DNA of 64,000 bases from Hyposmocoma kahamanoa (taxonomy: Eukaryota; Arthropoda; Insecta; Lepidoptera; Cosmopterigidae), in contig NW_020653900.1 in NCBI RefSeq assembly GCF_003589595.1, positions 670,594 to 734,593 of the forward strand, in the 5' to 3' direction. The translations under genes and the position numbers were made by a program. Below, one piece after another: positions 26,601 to 31,290 of the stretch; the stretch's first letter is position 1; the number at the start of each line of letters is the position of its first letter. Below the pieces are notes generated by a model that saw only the letters and a program-made list of their open reading frames with translations, was not told the DNA's origin and ran no database searches.

Positions 26601-29280
26601 GCACACATTTAAATACGAACATTTTCATACGAATGAACCAATTCTGAAAATATTTACACCACTCCTCGGTGACAATCTCTGAAACATATTTTTCATACTC
26701 TTCGACAGCCTCTTCAGGTGATGAAAATCGTTGACCGCGTAACTGCTTTTTAATTTTTGGAAATAAATAAAAGTCACAAGGTTGGGACTATACGCGGGAT
26801 GGCTCATAAGGTCAACGTTGTTCATCTTCAAAAATTCATTTGTCTGTCTGGCCGTGTGAGAACTGGCATTATCGTGGTGCATGATGATACGGCGTTTACG
26901 GTTATTTTTACGGAGTTTGTCAATAACTTCCGGCAAACAAATGGTCGTGTACCAATCACTATCCAAGGTACAATAATTCTCCAAAGCAACAGTAGTCACG
27001 TGTCCAGTTTTATTAAAAAAGAAACAATCATCCGCTTAGAGGCACTTTGCACGCGCGCCACTTTGGTTGGTTTCGGCTCACCTTGAAAGGCCCGTACGCT
27101 CGATTGCTGCTTTGTTTTGCGATCGTAACTATAAATCCATGTTTCGTCACCTGTTAGGTACTATGTCCTACAACAAATTTGACGTCATTTGTCACTGAGA
27201 TTCACACGACCGCGTATGAATTCTGCAAACCAGCTATAAATAGTCGTCGTGCATGGTGCTTCATCGCCAAAAGCAGTTTGAAGCCGAGCGAAGCTCCGCT
27301 GAGCTATTAAATTACACTTCAAGTCGTAGAAAATCATACTACGAAAATTTTCACGAGTTAAATCCATGGTGATGTAGACAACCAATTTCTAAAATGACGC
27401 GACAATGTAAAAACAAGTGACAGTCAGATGCAACAAACTGTATTCTACAGCCAAAGAGTTCCATTTTCAAATGTTGTAATTACTTTAAATATTGTTTATG
27501 TAAGTGGCCAGTTCCAGAAACTTATAGTGCGCCCTATGTGTCTAATTTTTCATATCTCTTATTTTTCTCACTACGCACCCTTTTTAAGAACACTCTCAAT
27601 TTGATCTGAGAATGTCCTTCGAGAACGGTCTCTTTCATAGAGCCTTCCACGTTAGCCGTATATATTTCCTTCGTTAATCAACATTCATTCATTCGCTCCA
27701 TGTGCCCATGACATTTCGACATACCCTTCTCTATTTTTCTCACTACATCCTCTTTCAAACCACATCGTTGACGGATCACAGTATAATGTAACAAATGATT
27801 GTAATTTTCAGATTGTATGTTAAACATTAAATATGATTTTGATGCAAAACAGCCTCTTATGGTATTACAACTATCTGATAGCTTGATATGGCCGTCGTCG
27901 TTTGAAAGAGTAGGCGAATACGTGAGGATACCAAATGGTCAACCAGTACGTTTATCTTGCCCCAATGGTTTTCAACACTTCCCAACAAACGACATCATGG
28001 TTAGGTGTCTTAAGCAAAAACAATTCTTGTATAATGGCAAAAGTCACGAATTTCAAAAATTTCAATGTAGGACAGAACACAGACCAATTTTAAGAAAAAC
28101 TGGTGAAAGTTGCCTACCTGGTAACACTGAAAAATTAAGAATTGGTTATGAAGCACTTGGACAGTTCTTGGAAGTATACAGTGTCTGCTTTGATGTCGAT
28201 AATTTCGTGCCTATTTATGCAGAACATAACATTGACCGTAACGTAGCAGCCGAAAAACTGAAAAGAGAAGAATGGTACGCGAATGAATACACATTTTTTG
28301 ACTTAGAAACTATTTACAACTGTAATAAGCAAATGGCTATATTGAAAATTTTGGGGACTGGATCTTTTTGGGATAACAGATGTTGCTTTTCTAAAAGACA
28401 GTTGATAAATTCACGAGATGTTTTACCTGGTTTATCTCAGAGAGCTACGTACAATCTTCTAAATGTGGTCCCTCAGTGGTCTTCATGCAACAGCAAGGTA
28501 ACTTATTCAGTTGCCAATAAATCGATCGTTTAAAGTCATTGCAACGAATACCAATGTTTCGACAACTTATTTTTTCAGAACTGGGATAGCATAGAAGAGC
28601 TAGTAAGAAACTTGGCAAAATTCACACCTGGTTTTCTTAAGATTTGGACAGGTAGATCACAGCAATTGCAAATATCTGGCAAAGCTGTCAGTCTCGTGGA
28701 TCAGAACGGAGAACAGCAGTCGGTGCCTCAATTTTTATGGAAGGTCTAATGCTAAATTATTGTACTGGTTTTTGTTAATATCTCCCATCATGACAAATTA
28801 ATGAACTTATGTGCCGGTGAAACCACTACTATGCCTGCGTTGGATGTTTTACACTTTGCTTACTTCATTAGGTTTTCCTCTTTCTTTTTATCTAATTGTT
28901 TCTTTTATTTCAAGGTGGTACAAGACCCTGCTACTCGAGAATCGGTAGCCATCATCCAAGTTAACGTCCCTTATTTGACTGAATCTGACGCAATGCGTTA
29001 TGTTCGCTGCAGAGATGTCTGCAACGAAATCGAATGGATGGATGGAAGGTAATAACGGTTTCAAAGTCCTACGATCGTAACTCTAGAAGTTGATTGCCTT
29101 TATTTAATTTATTAACTTGTTAATGTTGCAAGGTCCTGGCGTGACGTCAGAAACGGGTTCATTTATTGCTGCAACATCAAAGAATTCGAAGCAAACTTCG
29201 GCTACCACGGCATCTTCAACAGCGGTGATGGAAAGCTGCTTTACAGGAACGCACCTGCTCTTCCTAGTTTTACTTTGTAA
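2445..29280 (+). CDS. Gene 1: hemicentin-like multi-Ig protein with C-terminal nuclease-like domain (5' partial)
   Basis: Spliced gene, 21 visible exons: 2445-2610, 3989-4179, 4636-4711, 6746-6909, 7675-7840, 8300-8548, 9636-9708, 10340-10533, 13949-14117, 14297-14391, 15615-15768, 16414-16538, 17942-18088, 19153-19290, 22617-22729, 23600-23830, 25527-25674, 27812-28497, 28579-28743, 28915-29048, 29133-29280. All have AG/GT borders and compatible phases, giving one open frame to TAA at 29278-29280. Domains in order: hemicentin-type linker after the (unseen) VWA domain, eight I-set Ig domains each with Cys-Trp-Cys, then a ~377-residue DNA/RNA non-specific endonuclease-like module. By family knowledge, hemicentins are secreted matrix/adhesion proteins; no transmembrane segment is visible. 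Upstream exons (signal peptide, VWA) are expected 5' of the window by comparison with gene 2. The nuclease-like end is not part of normal hemicentins. The exon model is by eye; spliced transcripts would confirm it. Confidence 0.85.
2655..2890 (+). repeat. Dispersed SINE-like repeat A
   Basis: Family recognised by gtgacggaacgaacaag, gttacagcggcactcagagc, and an end like ggaacgcagtaatgctcac followed by ggcagaaataggtaagg. Other copies: 18590-18930, 24165-24350 (-), 30305-30385, 31850-32075, 40040-40290, 57780-57900, 63195-63600 (-). No coding frame. Confidence 0.6.
2891..3199. other. AT-rich intron sequence, nothing recognised
   Basis: Between repeat A and a LINE fragment; only AT-rich runs are seen. 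Confidence 0.6.
3200..3540 (+). mobile_element. LINE fragment interrupted by a (TC)n microsatellite
   Basis: Decayed RT C-terminal reading frame (VDIP..RTKRLSF, then a QEWNSLP-like segment) with a TC repeat at 3332-3356 expanded inside it. Confidence 0.5.
3640..3950 (-). mobile_element. tRNA-derived SINE with RTE-type tail
   Basis: Read on the minus strand: a tRNA-like B-box (GGTTCGAATC) near the 5' end and a 3' end GCAGTGGGACATATAAAACGG followed by TGATGATGATGA. The tail resembles that of the RTE-like LINE at 46549-47349. Confidence 0.55.
3989..4179 (+). CDS. Gene 1 exon: post-VWA linker, part 2
   Basis: Acceptor ttttctag, donor GCG|gtaagt; phase 1 in, phase 0 out, 191 bp, exactly as in gene 2 exon 48949-49139. 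Over the last 59 residues the two copies match at about 45 positions by hand count (shared LQIRNMDD, IVTEVPF, ADKKNQFYVTDK). A beta-rich segment, hemicentin-like, with no catalytic motif. Confidence 0.9.
4180..4635. other. Intron, nothing recognised
   Basis: 456 bp between linker exons of gene 1. No repeat seen elsewhere in the window was recognised in it. Confidence 0.6.
4636..4711 (+). CDS. Gene 1 exon: linker end before Ig1
   Basis: Acceptor ttccag, donor ATAG|gtaatt, 76 bp, phase 0 to phase 1. Encodes IKGYDSETKTSITRISLTP, like the short strand (VSGVDKEG...) ahead of the Ig array in hemicentins. The gene 2 counterpart is 51263-51338, also 76 bp. Confidence 0.88.
4795..5600 (+). mobile_element. 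5'-truncated jockey-like LINE
   Basis: Decayed reading frame starting near a YADD-like RT motif (about 4808), through NLGILSSVRRYFTPG, then RRRLGFHLYVVDIPKFSSKR and a VNRHYL end. Several stops and frameshifts; inactive. Related fragments at 1955, 6545, 14765 and 19555. Confidence 0.65.
5820..6217 (-). mobile_element. RTE-like LINE fragment
   Basis: Minus-strand frame of 115 codons ending in KRWSDDIVRVAGQVWSRVAR, the C-terminal signature of RTE-type RT frames (compare WTDDLVRAAD near 47220). Upstream Lys-rich residues look like an internal part joined by deletion. Confidence 0.55.
6545..6665 (+). mobile_element. LINE fragment
   Basis: IRTKRFASS-like words (cgcacgaagcgctttgcttcc) and an AKEWN segment shared with 14880-14935; short, decayed. 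Confidence 0.5.
6746..6909 (+). CDS. Gene 1 exon: Ig domain 1, first half
   Basis: 164 bp, phase 1 to 0. Contains the first Ig cysteine (ELRCSI) and the core tryptophan (VVWED). Acceptor tattacag, donor ACT|gtgagt. Counterpart 51988-52151 in gene 2 has equal length. Confidence 0.9.
7150..7440 (-). repeat. Dispersed repeat with hammerhead-like core (possible Penelope-like relic)
   Basis: On the minus strand a CTGAGGA element, a GCCTC/GAGGC stem and AAAAC follow each other (about 7347-7374), as in hammerhead-like repeats of retroelements. The G before AAA is missing, so activity is doubtful. Confidence 0.35.
7675..7840 (+). CDS. Gene 1 exon: Ig domain 1, second half
   Basis: 166 bp, phase 0 to 1. 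Carries the second cysteine in TYTCKAENDNG, then VVETTRAFYLDVLEAPK linking to Ig2. Acceptor tattgcag, donor AAAA|gtaata. Counterpart 52298-52463 in gene 2. Confidence 0.9.
7841..8299. other. Intron between Ig1 and Ig2, nothing recognised
   Basis: 459 bp; the first ten bases match the gene 2 intron at 52464. No coding or repeat signal. Confidence 0.6.
8300..8548 (+). CDS. Gene 1 exon: Ig domain 2
   Basis: Whole Ig domain in one 249-bp exon, phase 1 to 1: first Cys in KFVCKVDARP, Trp in IKWLKNG, second Cys in RYMCVV. Acceptor cctccag, donor GTAG|gtatgt. Gene 2 counterpart 52692-52940 has equal length, and the first ~45 intron bases after both exons are still recognisably alike. Confidence 0.92.
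9000..9300 (-). mobile_element. Reverse transcriptase fragment of a LINE
   Basis: Minus-strand translation around 9165-9240 reads GVPQGSIFGPYLFLIYVNDL, a clear RT motif of non-LTR elements; flanks are decayed. Confidence 0.7.
9636..9708 (+). CDS. Gene 1 exon: Ig domain 3, first part
   Basis: Short 73-bp exon, phase 1 to 2, encoding EIRTLEGANVDIECR with the first Ig cysteine. Acceptor gtttttag, donor GCAG|gtaagt. Two gene 2 exons resemble it: 53831-53903 and 63684-63756. Confidence 0.88.
9940..10308 (+). mobile_element. LINE 3' end (RT C-terminus, 3'UTR and TTTGAA tail)
   Basis: RFKTIVKQKLYTKGYYTTSA and KNPW-stop at about 10080, then a 3'UTR with gagtttcttgctcattcttc, aataaag and a TTTGAA repeat. 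The same family as 20395-21040, 50430-51000 (-) and 56275-56985 (-). It ends about 30 bp before the Ig3 acceptor at 10339. Confidence 0.7.
10340..10533 (+). CDS. Gene 1 exon: Ig domain 3, second part
   Basis: 194 bp, phase 2 to 1. Core Trp in MRWFFQ, second Cys in TYRCEAHNDVG. Acceptor tcacccag lies about 30 bp after the end of a LINE tail (see 9940-10308). Counterpart 55728-55921 in gene 2. Confidence 0.9.
10680..10805 (+). repeat. Dispersed repeat B, copy 1
   Basis: About 125 bp sharing ctatacaacctcaaatggct-type start and aggatatgca...tatggtgtga end with 34675-34812. Non-coding; class unknown. Confidence 0.5.
11337..11517 (+). mobile_element. Short Penelope-like element with inverted ends
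   Basis: 181 bp. Starts AGGAAATGAAACTATTTTTC and contains the inverse near the other end, then taacaatcgcgaagacctaag. Flanked by a 13-bp target duplication with one mismatch (11324-11336 and 11518-11530). Assigned by similarity to the longer copy at 12287-12927, which holds a PLE-like coding remnant. Confidence 0.65.
11640..11845 (+). mobile_element. tRNA-derived SINE
   Basis: CTCGGTGGCCGAACGGCTAC resembles an A box and GGTTCGATTCCCGGCTCGGG a B box, followed by a tail with gtgtgtccatgacacccg. Related copies: 45594-45775 (B box lost) and tail fragment 22250-22345. Confidence 0.6.
12287..12927 (-). mobile_element. Penelope-like element, 641-bp truncated copy
   Basis: Ends as in 11337-11517, with a 12-bp target duplication AAAATAATTTTT (12275-12286 and 12928-12939). 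Inside, the minus-strand frame 12636-12830 reads YLPRMLREAIEIKKHPNFNR and EDGFSVPPVWDPV, matching the C-terminal end of Penelope-like polyproteins after the GIY-YIG domain. Confidence 0.7.
12636..12830 (-). pseudogene. Remnant of Penelope-like RT/GIY-YIG protein C-terminus
   Basis: 65-codon fragment with the REAIEIKKH and NREDGF signature. RT and GIY-YIG catalytic parts are missing, so this is a dead fragment carried by the element. Confidence 0.65.
13405..13560 (-). repeat. Fragment of tRNA-like TIR repeat C
   Basis: aattaatacaaagatcgaacac opening and gatccgggattcgaa (degenerate B box on minus strand), as in the fuller copy 16810-17151; the body is rearranged. Confidence 0.45.
13712..13866. 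mobile_element. Foldback MITE with 53-bp arms
   Basis: Arms 13712-13764 and 13814-13866 are inverted copies with about five mismatches, beginning TAATATGAAG; TA at the edges may be the target duplication. 49-bp spacer. No coding potential. Confidence 0.65.
13949..14117 (+). CDS. Gene 1 exon: Ig domain 4, first part
   Basis: 169 bp, phase 1 to 2. IPCRVVGEPAPEVKWF carries the first Cys and the Trp. Acceptor attttcag, donor TAAA|gtgagt. Counterpart 57147-57315 in gene 2, which has two extra cysteines here. Confidence 0.9.
14297..14391 (+). CDS. Gene 1 exon: Ig domain 4, second part
   Basis: 95 bp, phase 2 to 1; SGTYRCQATNPHGTANATT holds the second cysteine and an N-glycosylation motif (NAT). 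Acceptor gttatag, chosen because it keeps the same length and phase as gene 2 exon 58452-58546. Confidence 0.88.
14494..15445 (+). mobile_element. tRNA-derived SINE split by a foldback insertion
   Basis: Left part (14494-14536) has the A-box-like tttccgtggtcgagtggctt; right part (15302-15445) has the B-box-like cgaattcgatcacc and the body gggtctgggtgtttgtggtacc. Between them lies the element at 14537-15301. Confidence 0.6.
14537..15301. mobile_element. Foldback element with 48-bp subrepeats in its arms
   Basis: Ends TGTCATTCTTAATTT...(inverse)...AATGACA. Each arm holds tandem ~48-bp units: spacing of gtcgaag at 15124, 15172, 15220; inverse units at 14578 and 14626. The middle (about 14700-15010) includes a LINE fragment (RTKRFASSFLMR, AKEWN). 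No clear target duplication. Confidence 0.6.
15615..15768 (+). CDS. Gene 1 exon: Ig domain 5, first part
   Basis: 154 bp, phase 1 to 2. KLPCVVNGFPKPKITWIF has the first Cys and the Trp. Acceptor tcaacag, donor TGAA|gtaagc. Counterpart 60153-60306 in gene 2, whose donor was overrun by a mobile element. Confidence 0.9.
15900..16161 (+). mobile_element. Penelope-like element fragment in the Ig5 intron of gene 1
   Basis: Begins cgaattcttaggttttcg and runs through cgacgtttcgggccctttac to aaagaaaacattccaattta. Gene 2 has a similar fragment in the same orientation in the paralogous intron (60850-61085). Confidence 0.6.
16210..16315 (-). repeat. Fragment of tRNA-like TIR repeat C
   Basis: attaatacagaggccgaacac and a degenerate tRNA-like segment (ccgtggctgacgctttggct), as in 16810-17151. 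Confidence 0.4.
16414..16538 (+). CDS. Gene 1 exon: Ig domain 5, second part
   Basis: 125 bp, phase 2 to 1. GYYACEAKNIGGNKTITYEV holds the second Cys and an NKT glycosylation motif. Counterpart 62837-62958 is one codon shorter, the only length difference among the twelve shared exon pairs. Confidence 0.9.
16810..17151 (-). mobile_element. Element with ~46-bp inverted ends enclosing a tRNA-like sequence (repeat C)
   Basis: Ends GTTATAATTATTAATACAAA and its inverse. Inside, the minus strand reads tccgtggcttagttggtata and ggttcgaatccgacc, a tRNA-like A/B box pair. Left arm carries a short tandem duplication. Other pieces: 13405, 16210, 23855-24010, 43435-43560, 59215-59375, 59870-60080. Confidence 0.6.
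17200..17690. repeat. AT-rich intron sequence with a short dispersed repeat
   Basis: 17265-17360 (tttgccactcgtagaggtgg, gggaccattactaaggtacc) recurs at 60640-60725. The rest is unremarkable. Confidence 0.4.
17690..17760 (-). repeat. Penelope-like relic
   Basis: gggatctgtgaagatcccga and aacgttggtttgttcg match the middle of the Penelope-like copies (inverse orientation to 11337). Confidence 0.45.
17942..18088 (+). CDS. Gene 1 exon: Ig domain 6, first part
   Basis: 147 bp, phase 1 to 1. APPQIQNIYPEK opening, LRVRCQATGNPKPDIIWI with Cys and Trp. Acceptor attttag, donor GCTG|gtaaga. No gene 2 counterpart is visible; after Ig5 gene 2 instead shows an Ig3-like exon. Confidence 0.88.
18170..18491 (+). 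mobile_element. LINE 3' end with TTTGAC tail
   Basis: Decayed RT C-terminus (KDVWKDDTAPE-like), 3'UTR gagcaatccctagagtttct, ataaa and tail ctttgactttgactttga. Same family as 29738-29993. Confidence 0.6.
18590..18930 (+). repeat. SINE-like repeat A, rearranged copy
   Basis: Left 90 bases are in inverse orientation to the rest: gtgagcattactgcgtttcg on the plus side, then the normal order from gtgacggaac. Confidence 0.5.
19153..19290 (+). CDS. Gene 1 exon: Ig domain 6, second part
   Basis: 138 bp, phase 1 to 1. DSGGEYICQAQNSLGVDREK holds the second Cys. Acceptor gtttcag, donor GAAC|gtaaag. Confidence 0.87.
19555..19785 (-). mobile_element. LINE fragment (same as 1955-2245)
   Basis: Shares ctcacctgatggaaagtgac, caggcagggaattccactcc and gcgaaatatttcgtccgaa with the copy at 1955-2245. 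RT C-terminal end on the minus strand. Confidence 0.6.
19790..20394. other. Intron sequence, no assignable feature
   Basis: Moderately GC-rich at 20030-20110 with words like those at 13010-13060, otherwise AT-rich. No frame or repeat limits seen. Confidence 0.4.
20395..21040 (+). mobile_element. LINE fragment with RT C-terminus and 3'UTR
   Basis: KRAVRAIYNLGPRVSLRDKF and FKEINKLTS match jockey/CR1-like RT ends; 3'UTR gagtttcttgctcattcttc and an aataaag tail end near 21040. Frameshifted. Confidence 0.65.
21041..22249. other. Long intron stretch, nothing recognised
   Basis: AT-rich gene 1 intron between Ig6 and Ig7. Short minus-strand frames here look random. Confidence 0.5.
22250..22345 (+). 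repeat. SINE tail fragment
   Basis: gtggttgtctatgtaggtgt and ccatgacacccgcgacacag match the tail of the SINE at 11640-11845. Confidence 0.5.
22617..22729 (+). CDS. Gene 1 exon: Ig domain 7, first part
   Basis: 113 bp, phase 1 to 0. IECNIPHTKIDSLNWFK gives the first Cys and the Trp. Acceptor ttcacag, donor CAAG|gtttgt (weaker than neighbouring donors). The GKPKP turn typical of the other domains is absent. Confidence 0.82.
22730..23599. other. Intron within Ig7, mostly unassigned
   Basis: 22760-22865 has a GC-rich stretch (cgttcgtcgcgagccgtgta) whose flank ataagacaa...ggtaact recurs at 63862. 23215-23535 repeats words such as cttctgctt and gtttccg. No coding signal. Confidence 0.4.
23600..23830 (+). 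CDS. Gene 1 exon: Ig7 second half plus Ig8 first half
   Basis: 231 bp, phase 0 to 0. GIYTCRVSTFEKARNANVQV closes Ig7; FTAVMDCNVEGNPEPQ begins Ig8. This exon spans a domain boundary, unlike the earlier domain-by-domain phase-1 layout, so Ig7 and Ig8 may have a separate origin or have lost an intron. Confidence 0.88.
23855..24010 (+). repeat. tRNA-like repeat C fragment
   Basis: cgttccgtgtcttagttggt and atagcgtctggcgcgg show the A-box-like part in plus orientation, with flank atttctcatagatggcgcta as in 17020-17040 (inverse). Confidence 0.5.
24165..24350 (-). repeat. SINE-like repeat A, inverse copy
   Basis: agagttcgtccagggaagta, ctatttctgccgccaagcag and gtctcagggtgacaggcc are repeat A read on the other strand. 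Confidence 0.55.
24351..25526. other. Intron within Ig8, nothing recognised
   Basis: AT-rich with a polypyrimidine run near 25415-25440; no frame or repeat recognised. Confidence 0.5.
25527..25674 (+). CDS. Gene 1 exon: Ig domain 8, second half
   Basis: 148 bp, phase 0 to 1. VSWWNGGGQ supplies the Trp and MGQYTCLVKNSYG the second Cys; ends YEISSK. Donor AAAG|gtataa leaves phase 1, matching the nuclease exon acceptor at 27811. Confidence 0.88.
25966..26620 (-). mobile_element. Retroposed insertion inside the mariner copy
   Basis: Begins with a T-run and ttaattttattaagaaaacc, which on the minus strand is a 3' end with AATAAA-like signal and poly(A). It splits the mariner coding frame near its C-terminus. 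Parent LINE not identified; limits approximate. Confidence 0.5.
26625..27367 (-). pseudogene. Mariner transposase pseudogene
   Basis: Broken frame: N-terminal DNA-binding part 27185-27367 ends in a stop after NLSDK. The catalytic part (to 26625) has lost the linker region and the third Asp. Function as an active DDD transposase is not possible. Confidence 0.75.
27812..28497 (+). CDS. Gene 1 exon: N-terminal and core part of DNA/RNA non-specific endonuclease-like domain
   Basis: 686 bp, phase 1 to 0, acceptor gtaattttcag, donor AAG|gtaact. In the insect secreted nuclease (dsRNase) family, domain order is a Cys-rich N-terminal segment, an evCfd strand, the ARGH active-site motif, then an N-x-x-PQ/E strand. 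Here I see RLSCPNGFQHF, a Cys-spaced FQCRTEHRP, the VYSVCFDVDNF strand, ILGTGSFW, then FSKRQLINSRD where the ARGH-type motif should be, then RATYNLLNVVPQW and CNSK. Aligned without gaps, the catalytic His position is Gln (CAG, 28399-28401). The Asn of the N-x-G-x-W motif is kept (28489-28491). The exon begins at the first conserved Cys of the family, has no signal peptide of its own, and meets an in-frame stop just upstream of the acceptor. This supports splicing from the Ig part. Probably a pseudo-nuclease. Confidence 0.85.
28579..28743 (+). CDS. Gene 1 exon: nuclease-like domain, middle
   Basis: 165 bp, phase 0 to 0. Starts NWDSIEELVRNLA, completing the N-x-x-N-W-x-x-x-E...R segment of the family: Glu (28594-28596) and Arg are kept. 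KIWTGRS corresponds to the family v-x-TGT strand and QFLWK to the P-x-y-x-WK segment. Acceptor tttttcag, donor AAG|gtctaa. Confidence 0.86.
28915..29048 (+). CDS. Gene 1 exon: nuclease-like domain, third part
   Basis: 134 bp, phase 0 to 2. VVQDPATRESVAIIQVNVPY followed by CRDVCNEIEW, matching the NnP and C-x-D-x-C region near the end of insect secreted nucleases. Acceptor tttcaag, donor GAAG|gtaata. Confidence 0.86.
29133..29280 (+). CDS. Gene 1 last exon: nuclease-like C-terminus and stop
   Basis: Acceptor gttgcaag, phase 2 in, ends TTTGTAA at 29280. GFIYCCNIKEFEANFGY matches the family's G-x-x-YCC ending. No AATAAA is seen close downstream; ATTAAA variants at 29439-29449 are weak polyadenylation candidates. 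Confidence 0.86.
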
Positions 29281-29737
29281 AAAATAGTCTAAAAATATTT
29301 TTTTTGTCTTTGTTGTGGTTTAAAAAAACAATTGTTTCGAATAACATTTAGGTTTAACTAATACCACTATTTGAATGTTCAAAGGTTAGATTTTGTTAAC
29401 AACACAATAATGTACGAGTAGCCCAAAAAGATAAAGAAATTAAATTAAACGAAAGGCTTAACTATCATATTTGTATTATTTCACAGCCGAATCTAACCTA
29501 ACATCTCATTCATCCATCTAAGACTGAGGAAAAAAAAATCAACGTTTTTACATATTTCAATATCTTCGATCAAGAAAGTAATTGCATAGGTACAGAAAAA
29601 AAATTATGAGCACAGAACAATATACACAATAGAAGTGCTTAGATTGCATGACACGTGTGCCAACAGTACACGGAGTTGCACATACTTGAGCTCAGTTCGC
29701 CATTTCCGAAATGATAGTCGTACCTGCTTAATATTGT
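29281..29737. other. 3' flank of gene 1, nothing recognised
   Basis: AT-rich; may contain the 3'UTR. No AATAAA close to the stop. Confidence 0.5.
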
Positions 29738-29993
29738 CCATGGTGTCAAAGTCAAAGTCAAAGTCAAAGTCAAGTGACGACTTAAGACGACATGGCTCCA
29801 GAATCCACACAAATTTTATTCAAAGTGTATTCCATAGCATTTAAGTTTATTTGAAAAGAGCAATCCCTAGAGTTTCTTGTTAGTTTATCTCAGGGAGGTC
29901 AGCGTAGTGAACGAGCAGTAGCTTAAATGTGACGTTTTCAAGTGTAAATTTATTTTACCTATGGAATAAAAAATCTTTGACTTTGATTTTGAC
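29738..29993 (+). mobile_element. LINE 3' end bounded by GTCAAA repeats
   Basis: Starts with a gtcaaagtcaaagtcaaag repeat, body matches 18280-18480 (gactccagaatccacacaaa-type words), ends ataaaaaatctttgactttg. Confidence 0.6.
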
Positions 29994-30304
29994 TGATTCG
30001 TTCCCGCCAAACGCGTCAACCAATTGTAACAACCAATCCAACTTCCCTGATTGGTTCAGTGGTGTTATCATAAAAATTTGTGTTGCTATCATATAAAGAA
30101 ATTGACTACTTAGCTCGATAAAAACCGTAAAACCGAAAACCCTAACAACTTGCACTGTTTTGTTCTCTTTCGTTTCATTTTCGGTTATACCATTTTAAGT
30201 AAATAAATGAATATTTTAATGTTTAATTTCTTTTTAATTATGACTTATAATAGTGACTAATATTACCCGTAATAGAAGCGCCTAGTTAAATAAACTTTTT
30301 TTTA

Positions 30305-30385
30305 ATGCTAGTAAGTGACGGGATGAACGAGTCATCCATGATAGTTGCACTGACTCAGAGTTTTCGATCACAAAGATCTGGGTTA
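30305..30385 (+). repeat. SINE-like repeat A fragment
   Basis: agtgacgggatgaacgagtc and agagttttcgatcacaaaga. Confidence 0.45.
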
Positions 30386-30789
30386 TTTACAGGCTAGTTT
30401 TCTCTACCTAATTTCGATGGCAATTTTTATTATTTAAATATTCTAGAATATTATCATGAAGTGTTACGTAATATTCGACTGTAGTCCCCTGAAATATAAT
30501 TCAGTACTTCACCCCTTTGTTATATAACTAAGCTATGTACAAAAGAGCAATTATTAACACCTAGGTGCGCAGTTAATGAACAAGTGTATAGTTATACTGA
30601 AAATAAAACGTTTAAACGTTTAAACGAAGTTTATTATAACTTACAAAGTTATGCGACAGTAAATACTTGCGTCTGAAATTTTGAACCGTTTATCGTGTTC
30701 GTCGCGGAGATAAAAAAAATAAAAATAAAATAAAAAGCATTTATTTCGGACTACAATAAGATCCATAAAAAATGTTAGTATTACAGCAA

Positions 30790-31290
30790 AAACTTAAATG
30801 ACTATGTTAGTACGTAAACTTAAATGAAGAGAGGACCAGTGCCTTAGCAGTCCACTGTCCCATCTGTGTGCAACAACTGTCAAGAGTTTCTGGCAGCTGT
30901 CGCGCACCCTACGCATTGTCGCGGCGCAGCGCTTGCGCAACGTCGCTTCGAAGCCGTCAACACTCGCATCCGCGAACATCCCGGACGCACTACAGTGTCG
31001 CGGCAGCCGCAACAGAACCCTGAACGCGTCGTTGTACTGTACACGCATTGCATTCAAAGACTTTTGTGTGTACCTGCACCATAAACTAAAGGTGTACAGC
31101 GATGTGCAGTAAGCTTTAAATAAAGTCAGTTTTACCTGTGCCGTACATCGACTGAACCTACGCGCTATCATATTAGCTCTCATTGCTAATGCTCTACGTT
31201 CCCTCTCAATATCTGCGTTATCGCGCAGATCGTCTGTTATACCGTGACCAAGATATTTAAAAGAGGTCACTCTATTCAGCTGTTGACCGT
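30790..31290 (-). mobile_element. Reverse transcriptase C-terminal fragment of a LINE
   Basis: 158-codon minus frame: FKYLGHGITDDLRDNADIER, KLTLFKAYCTSLYT, RVLLRLPRHCSASGMF, the conserved RT connection region of a non-LTR element. Related fragments at 38225-38505 and 62250-62540. Confidence 0.75.

Larger units (their letters stand above)
25842..27534 (-). mobile_element. Defective mariner transposon with a nested insertion
   Basis: Inverted ends GGGCGCACTATAAGTTT (25842 and inverse ending 27534). Minus-strand transposase pieces: N-terminal MDLTRENFRSMIFYDLK (from 27367), TGDETWIY region near 27155, and HHDNASSHTA (about 26880). The part between N-terminal and catalytic regions is deleted. 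The third catalytic Asp block reads SPNLVTF, not the usual SPDLAP. The C-terminus (VNGEYFEK) is separated by an insertion at about 25966-26620. Dead copy in the intron between Ig8 and the nuclease-like exon. Confidence 0.8.

Noticed and set aside
27812..29280. Separate stand-alone nuclease gene
   Set aside because: Not excluded, but the phase-matched acceptor, absence of a signal peptide at the ATG (27817) and the stop just upstream favour splicing from the Ig exons.
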